64,000 nt of DNA from Calliopsis andreniformis. Its lineage: Eukaryota > Arthropoda > Insecta > Hymenoptera > Andrenidae. A program made the position numbers and the translations under genes. Positions 63,901 to 64,000 of this stretch are shown in pieces. The DNA is taken from contig NW_027480422.1 of the NCBI RefSeq assembly GCF_051401765.1, forward strand, positions 20,664,001-20,728,000, read 5' to 3'. A model generated the notes under the pieces. That model searched no databases and had not been told where the DNA came from. It saw only the letters and a list, made by a program, of their open reading frames with translations. Within the stretch, counting starts at the first letter, position 1; each line of letters starts with the position of its first letter.

Positions 63901-64000
63901 ACAGTTTTTCCATCGTATAACAGGAATAATTGCAGCCAGTGTGTCAGTAATGTGAATTCCTACGTCTCGGGCAACCTAGGCTTCACTCTAGGGCGTTGCT
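60991..64000 (+). repeat. Diverged satellite monomers with no long-range copy in the window
   Basis: About 18 monomers of the same 166-bp family. I find no segment elsewhere in the window that matches them over more than about one monomer at near identity. Several carry private substitutions, such as GCGCTCCGGGCATGC near 61142, AACCGAGGCTTAAC near 62150 and GTGAATTCCTACGTCTC near 63953. A lack of recent copies is expected in parts of an array that have not taken part in recent amplification, often nearer its edge. No gene is seen. Confidence 0.75.
63269..63310 (+). other. Zinc-knuckle-like peptide frame in a monomer (C-x2-C-x4-H-x4-C), not a gene
   Basis: In the plus-strand frame starting at TGC 63269 the codons read CKQCESYGHFYFPC, an exact C-x2-C-x4-H-x4-C pattern. 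It includes the Gly before His and the aromatic residue after His that are usual in CCHC zinc knuckles. It lies in a 65-codon open frame (63161-63358) that starts and stops inside the repeat. Most monomers encode Gly in place of the last Cys (CCGGGC instead of CCGTGC). The frame is cut by TAA at GTATAA in most monomers and by TAG at AGTTAG in many. I do not call it a coding sequence. Confidence 0.35.

Larger units (their letters stand above)
1..64000 (+). repeat. 166-bp satellite DNA array, head to tail, about 385 monomers
   Basis: Seen: with the phase set at GCCAGAAGC, monomers begin at 1, 167, 333, 499, 665 and 831, and the same 166-bp pattern continues to the last base. Small indels (1-4 nt) occur in single monomers. 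All monomers have the same orientation, and no foreign insertion or unique segment interrupts them. Fixed landmarks in each monomer are TATAAATA, a T5 run, GGAATAATTGCAACCAGTG or a variant of it, TTTCTACGTTCCGGGCAACC, CCTAGG, AGGGCGTTGCTCCACCA and AGTCAACGCC. Known: tandem repeats of this size with higher-order structure are typical of eukaryotic centromeric or pericentromeric heterochromatin. Inferred: this is such a region. I do not recognise the family or organism. The array runs off both ends of the window. Confidence 0.98.

Noticed and set aside
1..64000. CRISPR array or bacterial repeat region
   Set aside because: There are no short direct repeats separated by unique spacers; the whole 166-bp period is repeated, and no cas-like genes are present.
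1..64000. Transposon or retroelement insertion in the array
   Set aside because: I looked for breaks in the 166-bp register, terminal repeats, target-site duplications and long open frames. All discontinuities found are shifts of whole monomers or 1-4 nt indels.

Overview
The whole window is one uninterrupted head-to-tail tandem satellite DNA array. The basic monomer is 166 bp (starts at 1, 167, 333, 499, 665, 831 and so on), which gives about 385 monomers in 64 kb, all in the same orientation. I see no gene, tRNA, rRNA, CRISPR array, transposon insertion or unique-sequence island. The short reading frames on both strands are shadows of the repeat: 166 is not a multiple of 3, the frames stop at the same place in the monomer, and the same peptides recur wherever a block has been copied.

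Such an array points to a eukaryotic nuclear chromosome, most likely centromeric or pericentromeric heterochromatin. 166 bp is close to the length of DNA in one chromatosome and lies in the size range of many centromeric satellites (about 150-180 bp). I do not recognise the monomer as a named satellite family and cannot assign a taxon. By hand count the consensus is about 42% GC and carries 6-7 CpG per monomer, close to expectation, so it is not visibly CpG-depleted.

Layout: (1) 1-4080, a mosaic of monomer types with short internal repeats of about 5, 7 and 22 monomers. (2) 4081-15008, a higher-order repeat (HOR) of 30 monomers (period 4977 bp), two full copies plus part of a third, almost identical. 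(3) 13975-22496, a variant HOR of 34 monomers (period 5641 bp), one full copy and half of a second. (4) 22497-26800, a block with 8-, 9- and 10-monomer periodicities. (5) 26800-55524, a tandem duplication of a unit of about 14 kb (copy 1 about 26800-40730, copy 2 about 40731-55524). Its copies differ by gains and losses of whole monomers (7, 3, 8 and 3), by scattered substitutions and by at least one conversion-like patch. (6) 51690-60990, a further 32-monomer (5311 bp) duplication with a 16-monomer partial copy nested inside. (7) 60991-64000, diverged monomers with no long-range copy in the window.

Each monomer shares an architecture: an AT-rich third with roughly helically phased A/T tracts and a TATAAATA motif, then a CCTAG/CTAGG dyad, then a 7-bp inverted repeat (GGCGTTG/CAACGCC) that spans the monomer junction. 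One plus-strand frame also reads as a zinc-knuckle-like peptide; the last Cys is present in some monomers and replaced by Gly in most. This may be a relic of the satellite's origin or a coincidence.
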